Shown here: in pieces, positions 12,401 to 19,910 of the stretch | How the letters are laid out: each line of letters starts with the position of its first letter | Position numbering within the stretch: the first letter of the stretch is position 1 | Origin: Elysia marginata | Taxonomy: Eukaryota; Mollusca; Gastropoda; Plakobranchidae | Assembly (NCBI GenBank): GCA_019649035.1 | Contig: BMAT01005945.1 | Location: 50,837 to 78,558, forward strand | Direction of reading: 5' to 3' | Length of the DNA: 27,722 bases | Notes under the pieces: model-generated | Told to the model about the DNA's origin: nothing | The model's input: only the letters and a program-made list of their open reading frames with translations | Database searches by the model: none | Translations under genes and position numbers: made by a program

Positions 12401-15400
12401 AAGCTACCCACTCCAATGATTGATGTAAAGACTTCAATGATTGATGTAAAGACTTCAATGATTGATCTAAAGACTTCGATGATTGGTCTAAAGACTTCAA
12501 TGATTGATGTAAAGACTTCAATGATTGATTTGAAGACTTCAATGATTGATTTGAAGACATCAATGATTGATGTAAAGACTTCAATGATTGATGTAAAGAC
12601 TTCAATGATTGATTTGAAGACTAAAATAGAACTGATTTAACCCTGAGCTGCCAAAGCACATTTTTTCAGATTAAAATTGTACCCATGGTACAGTTAACTG
12701 CATCCAGGCAGTGTATTGCATTTGCATTACAAAAATTTGGACAAGTTGTCAAGCTTCTGTTGTGAGTGTGTATCATATCATAACAATTGCAACATGGCAT
12801 GGTCGGGAATCGAACCTGTGGCCTCCAGATCTCGAATCCCACGCCCTAACCACTCTGCTTCTTGAATGTGTATCATATTAGAACATGCTGGGCATTAGGG
12901 CTAATGGTCCATACATAACATGTATCATACATTTCTGCATATCACATATGATACACCTGGCAGTACAGCGTTAAAGACTCCAAAATTGATTCAGAGCCTA
13001 ACTGTTACTATTTTAAAGACTTCACTGATTGATTTGAAGACTGTTTCATTGTATGTAGGTTTGTGGACTCCACTAAACACAATGTTTCTTTTGTTTTAAA
13101 GACTTCACTGATTGATTTGAAGACTGTTTCACTGTATGTAGGTTTGTGGACTTCACTAAACACAATGTTTCTTTTGTTTTAAAGACTTCACTGATTGATT
13201 TGAAGACTGTTTCATTGCATTTAGGTTTGTGGACTTCACTAAACACAATGTTTCTTTTGGACATAAACTTTCTCCTCCCGTCCAACCACTGCAAACAACT
13301 TGTCTCACCTTGCTGTCGCCAAGATTGGCAATGTAGAGAGTGTCGTTGATAGCCAGGACAACTACAGCGGTGGTTCCATCTTTCCACGACGGTTTGCTGA
13401 AATACAGATTGTACATTATGGTCTTTAGTTAATAGTTTGTTTTCAAGAGAAGAGTATGAGGTAAAGATAAGCATAATGATATATCATAAAATGGGAAGAG
13501 AGTAATCAATATCAGTGGCCTACCATCAATAGTCCCCTATCCTCTGGCATTAGCTTTGTAAACCTTAGTCCTTACCAATTTATAGCTGCAAGAAAGTAAA
13601 AGTTCTTAAGTATCTCAACGCCAGTACAAATGGGTCAAAGGTCAGAGAAAAGAGCATTTTCAAAAGTAGATGTATTCCTCCTTTTGTTCTAGACTTTGAA
13701 TCAAAAGAAGTGCAAGAACTGCCTTGTTCAAGATATCAACATCTTGGAATGTGAACATTAGGACATCCAACTCAGGTCTACTGATTGCGACAAATGTAAA
13801 GGATTTGTAGGCAAAACGTAATCAACAGCATTTTTAGTCTTTATTTCCAATTGTTCTATTTAGTTCAGTTTTAAAAGCGATCATTTTCCTATTTTAAAAA
13901 TTGTTTTTGTTGTAAAAACGGATTACAATTATGGGTAATACAACTTTCATGAAAGGTAAGATGAATTATCAATAAGAAACACAAATTTCTACCAAAAACT
14001 GGTGGATGTGTCTCATTGCATCATAAAATCCATTCATATGCACTTGAACCCTGCCCCTCACATATCACTAATATGGCAATAGTGCCAATACAGCATATTT
14101 TCCATCTCGTAGGTTCAAAACAATCTAACCTTGGACCCCGATGGCATCTTTCATAAAAAATGTGCTTTAATTTTTCTAACTTGAGAAGAATGGATCAGTA
14201 AATAAACATTTTTTTTTCTAACTACGAATACAATGATATGCAGAGGTCAAAATGACATATCTCTGAGATATACCTTTGCACTAGTCCAGGGGTAACAGGT
14301 GAAAACATGTCTACCCTGAAATTTACTTGGAAGGGATCACCAAGGATTTAAAATTGCTGAAGGGAGATTTCATCTTAACAAAAAAAATAGTTCACTGATC
14401 TTCCACAGGATAAATCCCATTATTCATCAAACTTACAGTGCCAAGGTAAGCAAACTAATTTCCTAACCACTGTCACTTGTGTGAAGCTGCTCATGTGCAT
14501 TTCTACAACCGTGTCGATGAATCGCAAAGCTTTTTAAATCCATAAAAAACAAGTCAGTCGAATGTGCTACTTGGAAACTAGTATATCTTTAGTTACACTT
14601 TTTCTATGGCAGTAATATTGTCCCATATAAAAAAAAAATTGAGAAATTATTTGATAACATCTGCAGGTTCTGAAAATGGCTATCACCCACCCCAGTTTTG
14701 AATTGAAATGTAGGGTAATACATCATGCTAAGAGATATGCACCAAAATCTGGTCATTTTAAACGCTAAATTATGAACAAATTTTTTTGTCACAATTTTCG
14801 CTATACGCTAATTAAAATATTGACCTAGATAAGGCTCAGACAGACTCCATTGCCGAGCTCAGATGACATGTCTGATTCAGCTGAGAGCCAAGTAGATCGA
14901 TCATCTACCCCTAAGCTGCTCCTGATAATATATTCTTGCATTAGAACTAATCTATACACAGCTGTTTTAAATCTGCACACTGATATAATCTAAAATCATG
15001 CTGTAGAATCTAGATATATAGATGTATGTTATCAAGCTATATAATGCAAAAGAAACTCATACTTTAGAGCCAAAAGAGAAGATGGGGATCAGACAGAGAT
15101 GTAAAAGGAGGAAAAAACGGTTTTGGGTGGAAGATTCTCATCCCTGACAAGTAATAAGAAATAACATAATCATCATAATGGAAAAGTGAAGGTAACATAT
15201 TTTTCATTTTAAATAGCCCGATTTGTATTCAATTAAGGCGATGGAAATTAAAATACATAAGTCAGGATTCTGAAATAAAAGGCATCACTGTAATAAAAAA
15301 GAGAGAAGTAGAAGAAGAAGACAAAGGTGATGAAAAATGGGAGGGAGAAAATATTGCTGATGAAACCTAGAAGTAATTATTCATTTGTTGAGGAAAATGC

Positions 15401-18400
15401 AACAACAACAAATCAGCAGTTCTTTAGAAAAATTTGAACTTACACATTAGACACTTGAGCATACCTTACTTGCGAAATTCAATCTTATTTGACAATGAAA
15501 GAAGAACAAAAAAAAGCTCTCAGTATTTTGAGAGTTGAAGTTGTTTCTCAAAGCTGCTATGATTTACAAGATATCACAGAATTGAAGATTTACTTATGAT
15601 TCTTACTTTCTGGCAGCTTCTTTCAGAAAGTCCTCGTCAGTCTTCTTGAATGTTTCAAGGAAGATTTTCTTTATTTCTTTTTCCACTTGCTTCAATTCAC
15701 CTACAAAAAATAAAGAGACAAGAAAAAAAAATAAAGTTCAATACTCTTTCTATTGTTTCACACACAACATAAAAATATTGGTGGAAGAGCTCTTGCCCTA
15801 GAAACATTTTAAAATTCATTTTTAGTTCTGTCTCACCACATTATATGAAGAATTTCATTGAAATAGTCGTTATAAGCAAAACTAAAGAAACTGTTTTAAA
15901 CACACTGAAGAACAATAAATAAGATCGGTTTGGTCTGTATTATACAGGCCTAAATAATTTCAAATTTACAAATGAATAAATTGGTCACGAGATGCAATCT
16001 TGGATAATTATAGGCAGCTCCCAACAAACCCTCCCATGATTCCCATTGAGAAATATCTGTATGTAAATTTTGTTCAAGTGATATAACATTGGATCAGATT
16101 GACATGAGATGAATAAAATTGCTCTCTAAATGGGGCAAATCTATGCCATTATTTGAACCTGGCTGCAACTAACAAAAAACCTGCTCTAATTTACTCTAAT
16201 GTGTTTATTTCAAGTGGCAATTGTGAACCGCTACCATTATATAAACCCAACTGTCACTATAAGAAGCTCGCTCTTAAGTGCTGCTGGTGTGTGTATGTTT
16301 TATGTTTTAGCCATGTTTGACCAGCTGGCATGTTCACATTACCCTTCGGAAACCTATCCCTCAGATTATTGTGCAAATGCTGGGATGCAAACCTGGAGGC
16401 GCGGACTCCGCCGTGCCCGTCAAATACAGCGTACAGAGACAGCCTGGTACTGAGAGAAATAACACAGAAAATTGTTCAGAGAGTGGAGACGACGTTGTTT
16501 GTACACCTTGAATACTTTGCACACAAAGTGAATAAGTCAGATGTCCAAAATTTTCATTTGAGAAAATACATTTTAAATGTTGATTCATTATTATTGTTCT
16601 TTGTTCTAAAATTTAATTAAAAAAAAACCCACTAAAATATATCTTCTCGTGCACAAAATTCTGATAATTTAATGCACTTTTTCATGGTTAGAAGCTCAAA
16701 ATCCAATGTATGTCAATGCCTTGTAAAGAAACCTTTTCACATGCGATGTATTTGCATTGGTTGCGAGACAAATATAATCCTGTTTGCAATTTATTTCAAG
16801 TTGCAAAATTAGCAAGAGAAGAACAATTCAAACAGAGGGTTTGTATATATTGAAATTAAAAAAGGCAGACAGTATGAAAACTTTCTTTCATATTGTAGAA
16901 TGGATGACTGGGGCAGTGAAAGGAAAAAAAATCCAGTCAAGTCGAAGTTAATAAGAAAGATTGAACCTTTCATTGCTTTTGCAATCACATGCATTACAAT
17001 AAAAAGTTAAGTGTGAAATCGTAACAGAGTGTTTTTAGGTGAAGGAGACAAATGCGAAATTAATTCTTCATCATATCTTGTTTCATTCTCTTGACCAGAC
17101 TAATGTAAAGTTGAGCCTTTTATCATCTCTAAGTTTTGATCACAACAGTTTTTTTTTTCCTGAAAGACAACCTCACAATAACTTAAAAGTTCTGAAACAT
17201 GATTAAAAAAAAACCACATTTTATGCCTCAATATGAATGTAATCATCTACAACTGAATATTGTTTTGGTGATTAATAAATATTTCAAATGACCTTCTGAA
17301 AACGTCATTTAAGATTTACACACAACATTATACTTATAAACATTGAAAAGATGAGTCATATTTGAAGAAATTTTTTTATTAAGTAATGCATAGTAAGATT
17401 TTTAGAATAAAAGAAAAGATTTCTTAATCTTTGCAAAACTTCTGCTATCTTAAATGTACGTAAATGTATACACAAAGGAGATATTGATTGCAGAATCCCT
17501 CTCAACAGAATTTTAGCAGAGAGAGCTTTGTGGGAAGTCAAAGGGTAACTCACAATCAATGAAAAAAATTGTACATAAAAAATGAGAGAAAACAATGGAT
17601 GGAATAAATCTTGGTATTTGCCGTATCATATTGAACGGACTTCTTTGATTGATACCATCACAATTAAAACAGCAAGTTAACATGCGTCTACAGCACAATA
17701 GACTCACATGGACTTGTGTGCTTCAGGAACGAGTTTGAGGAAATCATTCATTATAACATGCGCGTCCTGCATGTCTTCTCTTTCACCTTGACGATCAGCC
17801 ACATAACCCTTCAAAACATAATCTGGATTTTTTAAAGCAAAAGAATTTTTTAAATAATGGCCAGCATTAGGATTTTACTAAGATTACAGAATAATCAGAA
17901 AGTTATGAATTTGCCTGATATTGGAAAATGGTATGTCCATAAAAGACAAAAAAAACCACACAAAAAACTAAACTTTCAAATTCATAAAGAAGAGATTCAT
18001 TCAAACTACCTTTCTTCAGTTCTATCATGAGAGACAAAGAAATTCAGGAATAATCGTTCTGTTTGCATTATACTCTATAGAAGTTTGTGTAACAAATTAT
18101 AAAGGCTTAACTTTAAACATTTTTAACCAAAAAGACAAATGGAATACATAGATTAGATACAAATCAGGACTTAAAGAAAGATGGAATTCAGTGGGTTTAC
18201 TATGTTTCAGCTGAGGTGAATCGGCCGCAGAACCTATGAGTTCTGACGCTGGTTCTTGCTTGGCAACTTTTGCTGGCTCAGTTGTCTGCGGCTCATCTTG
18301 AGACTTCCTTTTTTCAATCTTATGAATGCTATTTGAATTTTCAGCACTTGTTGGGTTTGCTGGAGGATCTGCTGATTGTGGAGTTGAATTTGATAGTTCT

Positions 18401-19261
18401 GGAACAAATGGCAAGATGGAAAAAAAATGTGCATAGGTCTACGCCATGTAAGATTTAACAGCAAATTTATAATTTGTACATATAGTATATAATTAGATCT
18501 AGTCAAGTTAGGGTGAGCAGTGGCGCAATCGGTAGGGCTGTTGACCGCTATCTGAGTGGTCCGGGGTTCGATCCCAGTCCGGGCTAAATTTTATTTGCTC
18601 CCCTGTGCCCACCCAGCACTTGATGGGTAGCTAGGTCTCTTAAGACTTGGCGAAAGTAAAAGCGGCGAGGAAATCAATGGCAAACTACCTCACTATGCGG
18701 TGTGCGTAGAAAAACAAGGACCCTGCTCCTTGTTCCCCTACGCTCATGTCGAGTATGGGACTACCTTTACCTAGTCAAGTTATAAACTTACAAATAAGAC
18801 AAAATGATCAAGATCTATGGCAAAATAGGCAAACACACGACAGTGAATAAAAAATGTTTCAAACTATGAAAGCATGCTTCATATCATCTGTTCGTTTGAA
18901 TTAAACCAAATATATGAATAGACACCATGGGCCTTATAGGGGCCTACATCATTACATGTGGCTGATTCCATGAAGAGGGCTTTTGAGATTTTTCAAAAAT
19001 AGAAAATTTCAAATTCACCTTACATAAATTAATTAAAGGGATCTTCATGCTAAATTTTGGAATGCAATTTTTTTAGCAACCGACTCTTAGTATTATGAAA
19101 CGAGATAGATCTAGAGCTTGGTGAAAAGAGGGAGGGTAAATTTATAGCTTTTAAAATTTAAGACTATTTAAAAAAAGAAAATAATAGATCTAACTTAGAT
19201 CTAGATCTATAAGTCACTTACTTGTATTATCTGGCTCGGGAAGATCTCCGAAAAGGTCCAT
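5681..19261 (-). CDS. ILKAP: ILKAP orthologue: integrin-linked kinase-associated PP2C-type Ser/Thr phosphatase, complete 10-exon gene
   Basis: Coding exons, 5' to 3' on the minus strand: 19261-19222, 18398-18201, 17822-17708, 16449-16343, 15700-15607, 13396-13309, 11599-11478, 10417-10298, 8200-8119, 5827-5681. Every junction is GT-AG and phases match throughout, giving 370 residues plus TGA; human ILKAP is 392. The start MDLFGDLPEP matches vertebrate ILKAP, and the ATG has A at -3 and G at +4. Residues 14-80 are a low-complexity, lysine-rich linker with NLS-like basic patches (KIEKRK, AKVAKQ). The PP2C domain fills about 81-368: GEREDMQDAH (92-101), VFDGHGG (126-132), LEVSRSIGD (263-271), CDG (301-303) and SGDNVTV (355-361). 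The metal ligands D99, D128, D302 and D357 are all present, so an active Mg/Mn phosphatase is expected. In mammals ILKAP binds and restrains ILK and also acts in the nucleus on RSK2; the same role here is inference. Confidence 0.95.
5828..8118 (-). other. ILKAP intron 9
   Basis: A 2291-bp GT-AG intron. It contains a pogo/Tigger-like MITE (6009-6801). The rest, 6804-8118, is AT-rich with homopolymer runs and no recognised element. Confidence 0.85.
6009..6801. mobile_element. pogo/Tigger-like MITE, 793 bp, with TA target duplication
   Basis: Both ends carry the same 24-bp terminal inverted repeat with one mismatch: CAGTAGTATC, then C or T, then GGTTAAACGCACG. A TA dinucleotide flanks each side (6007-6008 and 6802-6803). 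The motif GCGTGCGTTTA and close variants recur next to both ends (about 6053-6080, 6670-6700, 6762-6786), like subterminal transposase-binding repeats. TIRs starting CAGT at a TA target are typical of Tc1/mariner-pogo elements. No transposase frame is present, so it is non-autonomous. Confidence 0.9.
8119..8200 (-). CDS. ILKAP: ILKAP exon 9 (residues 295-322, ACDGLW motif)
   Basis: It encodes RYLMIACDGLWKSYSVDESI, then QFANKILE. The ACDGL motif holds metal ligand D302; vertebrates have LLACDGLFKVF here. Acceptor gttgacag. The donor gtttga is the weakest of the set, but the phase (0) and homology fit both neighbours. Confidence 0.93.
8374..8467 (+). repeat. Two tandem copies of a 47-bp unit
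   Basis: The units 8374-8420 and 8421-8467 both start GGTAAGT, contain CAATTTGAGGTTACATTT and end GTACCTATGG. They differ at only a few positions. Confidence 0.9.
8495..8716 (+). repeat. Three tandem copies of a 74-bp unit
   Basis: Units begin at 8495, 8569 and 8643 with CATTT(C/A)A, exactly 74 bp apart, and a fourth partial unit starts at 8717. Each contains GAGTTCAGAATCAGCTAA and GATGCTC or GGTGCTC. Copies 2 and 3 are closer to each other than to copy 1. Confidence 0.92.
8940..9411 (+). mobile_element. 5'-truncated non-LTR retrotransposon (LINE), C-terminal end of the RT ORF plus 3' UTR and TTA tail
   Basis: The frame ending at 9133 reads YTPTRNLRSCNKALLSLPCK, TSRKDGNRAFVQCAPVVWNA, then LPLSIREATSVNQFKTLLKT. 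This is the standard C-terminal signature of CR1/L2/jockey-like LINE polyproteins (TPxRxLRS, GxRAFxxxAPxxWNxLP, FKxxLKT). A 3' UTR follows with AAAGAGCTTCGAGTCTAC and GAGGTGCTAGGAAATAAC, then a (TTA)n tail at about 9363-9407. Everything upstream of the TPTR motif is missing. It lies antisense to ILKAP. Confidence 0.88.
10298..10417 (-). CDS. ILKAP: ILKAP exon 8 (residues 255-295, SRSIGD motif)
   Basis: It encodes REGRVLGVLEVSRSIGDGPY, then KRHGVTCVPDVKRCQLTDND. The stretch RVLGVLEVSRSIGDG is identical to vertebrate ILKAP. Acceptor ctattttcag, donor gtgagt. Confidence 0.95.
10418..11477 (-). other. ILKAP intron 7
   Basis: A 1060-bp GT-AG intron. About 10830-11160 is noticeably less AT-rich than the rest and repeats GTCGCCAC (10833 and 10897). 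It could be an old element, but no ends, tRNA boxes or coding frame are visible. Confidence 0.8.
11478..11599 (-). CDS. ILKAP: ILKAP exon 7 (residues 215-255)
   Basis: It encodes AVLCRYKECEAKHMGVSLTV, then DHSPSVYEERIRIQKAGGVV. This aligns with vertebrate AILCRYNEESQKHAALSLSK and YEERMRIQKAGG. Acceptor ttcaag, donor gtatgc. Confidence 0.94.
11740..11936 (+). mobile_element. LINE 3' end with CTTAT-type tail
   Basis: The segment ends AAATTTCCCACTGGGACGAA followed by TAAAGATTC and a tail of ATCTTATCTTATCTTA. A TTTCC...GGGA hairpin, then AATAAAG and a pentamer tail, is a recurrent LINE 3' terminus in animals. The left boundary is approximate, and no coding sequence of the element remains. Confidence 0.65.
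12415..12622 (+). repeat. 21-bp minisatellite, about 10 units
   Basis: Units begin AATGATTGAT and end AAAGACTTC or GAAGACTTC, period 21. Variants alternate GTAAAG, CTAAAG and TTGAAG. Because 21 is divisible by three, both strands show long false reading frames of repeated heptapeptides (such as MIDLKTS and LKSLHQS). These are artefacts inside an intron, not genes. Confidence 0.95.
12637..12974. mobile_element. piggyBac-like MITE with TTAA target duplication
   Basis: The left end reads TTAACCCTGAGCTGCCA. The right end, read inverted, gives TTAACGCTGTACTGCCA: 14 of 17 positions match. TTAA is present at both ends (12637-12640, 12971-12974), the exclusive target of piggyBac transposases, and TTAACCC with a GCC-rich inner part is a typical piggyBac terminus. 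No transposase is encoded. Removing it with one TTAA rejoins a stretch resembling the flanking 21-bp minisatellite unit. Confidence 0.75.
12779..12866 (-). mobile_element. tRNA-like SINE nested in the piggyBac-like MITE
   Basis: On the minus strand it reads AGAAGCAGAGTGGTTAGGGC (A-box region) and later GGTTCGATTCC (a perfect B box), with tRNA-like spacing. A perfect 12-bp duplication TGTGTATCATAT flanks it (12767-12778 and 12867-12878). The T-arm and acceptor do not pair as in a functional tRNA, so this is a short SINE or tRNA retropseudogene, not a tRNA gene. Confidence 0.75.
13010..13258 (+). repeat. 83-bp tandem repeat, 3 units
   Basis: GACTTCACTGATTGATTTGA recurs with exact 83-bp spacing (TTCACTG at 13021, 13104, 13187). 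Each unit continues AGACTGTTTCA, then GTTTGTGGAC, then CACTAAACACAATGTTTC. The first part of the unit is the 21-bp minisatellite motif seen at 12415-12622, so the two arrays share an origin. Confidence 0.93.
13309..13396 (-). CDS. ILKAP: ILKAP exon 6 (residues 185-214, core strand)
   Basis: It encodes KPSWKDGTTAVVVLAINDTL, then YIANLGDSK, matching vertebrate KPAWKDGSTA and LYIANLGDSR. Acceptor ctgtatttcag, donor gtgaga, ending in phase 0. An 83-bp tandem repeat ends about 50 bp beyond the donor, inside intron 6. Confidence 0.95.
13397..15606 (-). other. ILKAP intron 5
   Basis: A 2210-bp GT-AG intron, AT-rich with A/T runs. I saw no exon, transposon terminus or tandem repeat in it. The open frame at 14604-14792 has no family features. 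Confidence 0.8.
15607..15700 (-). CDS. ILKAP: ILKAP exon 5 (residues 154-185)
   Basis: It encodes GELKQVEKEIKKIFLETFKK, then TDEDFLKEAARN. This aligns with vertebrate VEKTVKRCLLDTFKHTDEEF. Acceptor ttttgtag, donor gtaaga. It contributes the helical region before the KPxWKDGxTA strand. Confidence 0.94.
15701..16342 (-). other. ILKAP intron 4
   Basis: A 642-bp GT-AG intron with nothing recognised inside. Confidence 0.8.
16343..16449 (-). CDS. ILKAP: ILKAP exon 4 (residues 118-154, DGHGG motif)
   Basis: It encodes ITRLSLYAVFDGHGGVRASR, then FASQHLHNNLRDRFPKG. It carries the signature PP2C motif DGHGG (128-132), including metal ligand D128. Strong acceptor (pyrimidine tract, ctctcag) and donor gtaatg. 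Codon 118 (Ile) is rebuilt across the junction and matches vertebrate ILKAP. Confidence 0.95.
16450..17707 (-). other. ILKAP intron 3
   Basis: A 1258-bp GT-AG intron, AT-rich, with nothing recognised. The short frames at 16809-16994 and 17356-17595 look like chance frames. Confidence 0.8.
17708..17822 (-). CDS. ILKAP: ILKAP exon 3 (residues 80-118, first metal-binding motif)
   Basis: It encodes NYVLKGYVADRQGEREDMQD followed by AHVIMNDFLKLVPEAHKS. This aligns with vertebrate GLKGYVAERKGEREEMQDAH. The MQD motif supplies one metal-coordinating aspartate (D99). Acceptor aatccag, donor gtgagt. Confidence 0.94.
17823..18200 (-). other. ILKAP intron 2
   Basis: A 378-bp GT-AG intron with no recognised element. 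Confidence 0.8.
18201..18398 (-). CDS. ILKAP: ILKAP exon 2 (residues 14-80, disordered linker)
   Basis: Acceptor is tgttccag and donor gtaaac; 198 bp, phase 1 in and phase 1 out. It encodes a Ser/Pro/Lys/Glu-rich stretch with HKIEKRKSQDEP and EPAKVAKQEP, resembling the basic nuclear-localisation region of ILKAP. The sequence itself is poorly conserved. Placement rests on the open frame, splice sites and matching phase with both neighbours. Confidence 0.85.
18399..19221 (-). other. ILKAP intron 1
   Basis: An 823-bp GT-AG intron containing a SINE with a perfect target duplication (18511-18770) and several TAGATCTA palindromes near its 5' end (about 19105-19208). Confidence 0.85.
18511..18770 (+). 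mobile_element. Full-length tRNA-derived SINE with 12-bp target-site duplication
   Basis: The tRNA-like head has an A box TGGCGCAATCGG (18521-18532) and a B box GGTTCGATCCC (18565-18575), both near-perfect Pol III internal promoter elements. The body includes GAAATCAATGGCAAACTACC and a tail with GAGTATGGGACTACCTTTAC. The duplication CTAGTCAAGTTA lies at 18499-18510 and 18771-18782 with no mismatch, so insertion was fairly recent. There is no poly-A tail; the 3' end is ACCTTTAC. It is antisense to ILKAP. Confidence 0.92.
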
Positions 19262-19445
19262 TGTTCGTTTGTTAGGTCTTTTCTTTATTATTGTACACTA
19301 ACTAAACATACCTAGATCTAGATTCTAGATCCACAACTAAAATCTAGATTATCTTAACTTGATTTAAAAACCAATGACATTGACAGTGTTGTTATCACCA
19401 ATCACAGAAATAACTTAGATTTCTAGATCTAGATCTAAATTTTAG
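19105..19445. repeat. Cluster of TAGATCTA-type palindromes
   Basis: The 6-bp palindrome AGATCT, usually extended to TAGATCTA or overlapping as TAGATCTAGATCTA, occurs repeatedly at about 19107, 19190, 19198-19211, 19314 and 19424-19437. Further copies lie at about 18494, 19867-19881, 20229 and 20624. The density is far above the rest of the window. It could be a degenerate simple repeat or a regulatory element cluster. Confidence 0.7.
19222..19261 (-). CDS. ILKAP: ILKAP exon 1 (residues 1-13)
   Basis: The exon encodes MDLFGDLPEPDNT and the first base of codon 14, ending at the donor gtaagt. The N-terminus is nearly identical to the vertebrate ILKAP start. The rest of the vertebrate N-terminal region (repeated LLFDDLPP motifs) is absent, so this protein is shorter there. 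Confidence 0.92.
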
Positions 19446-19910
19446 ATTAGAATCTAGGCCCAAGGCATGAACTTTTCGCTTCTTCAGCCATGTTTAATCA
19501 ACAAAGGGGCGACAACTCTAAAAAATAAAACACAACCTAGCCTGAGCTGAACTTTGACCTGACCTGCGTGTTCAGAGTGTCAGCGGTCGCTGACTTGTTG
19601 TGTGTACCGTGACCGAACCCAGTTACTGCGACCTATCAACTACAGTCTGGCTGGCCAGCGAGGACCAGCTGTAAGCAGACATCTAGATTTCTAGGTCAAG
19701 GCATTCCACACAGAAGGTACACAGAATCGACAGCGACTCAGCGATGCAAACTTGTCGGTCGAGCTGATCAGAGATGGTCCAGATGTTTGTATTCAGATCT
19801 GTTAAATTTGATTTCTAGATTACTTGCTTATTTTGCATATCTAGCAGCCAGAGTTAATGCAGACAAGATCTAGATCTAGATTTTGTAGACTCTAGAAGAT
19901 GTAACATTGG
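19262..19910. promoter_or_regulatory. Presumed bidirectional promoter between ILKAP and the MRH-domain gene
   Basis: Only about 650 bp separate the two divergent start codons, so both promoters and 5' UTRs must lie here, unless there are upstream non-coding exons. The flanks are AT-rich with repeated TAGATCTA palindromes. The middle (about 19540-19770) is richer in G+C. CCAAT motifs occur at 19371 and 19398. No clear TATA box was seen. Transcription start sites cannot be placed from sequence. Confidence 0.6.
19548..19565 (-). promoter_or_regulatory. DR1-type nuclear-receptor motif in the shared promoter
   Basis: The minus strand over 19548-19560 reads AGGTCAAAGTTCA, two AGGTCA-like half-sites spaced by one base, as bound by HNF4/RXR-class receptors. 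A further TGACCT half-site overlaps at 19560-19565. The motif match is direct; binding is inference. Confidence 0.35.

Larger units (their letters stand above)
11600..13308 (-). other. ILKAP intron 6
   Basis: A 1709-bp GT-AG intron crowded with repeats: a LINE 3' tail (11740-11936), a 21-bp minisatellite (12415-12622), a piggyBac-like MITE (12637-12974) with a nested SINE, and an 83-bp tandem repeat (about 13010-13258) that ends near exon 6. Confidence 0.85.

Noticed and set aside
12309..12640. Long open frames on both strands with heptapeptide repeats
   Set aside because: They are translations of the 21-bp intronic minisatellite. The period is a multiple of three, so stops are avoided by repetition, not by coding selection.
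12779..12866. Possible functional tRNA gene on the minus strand
   Set aside because: The B box is perfect, but the T-arm and acceptor stem do not pair and a target duplication flanks it, so it is a retroposed tRNA-like element.
13073..13474. 133-residue frame overlapping ILKAP exon 6
   Set aside because: Only 13309-13396 is coding, and in a different frame; the rest is the 83-bp tandem repeat and intron.
16199..16620. Plus-strand and off-frame open frames at ILKAP exon 4
   Set aside because: The DGHGG-encoding minus-strand frame, with splice sites in phase, explains the sequence; the others are shadows.
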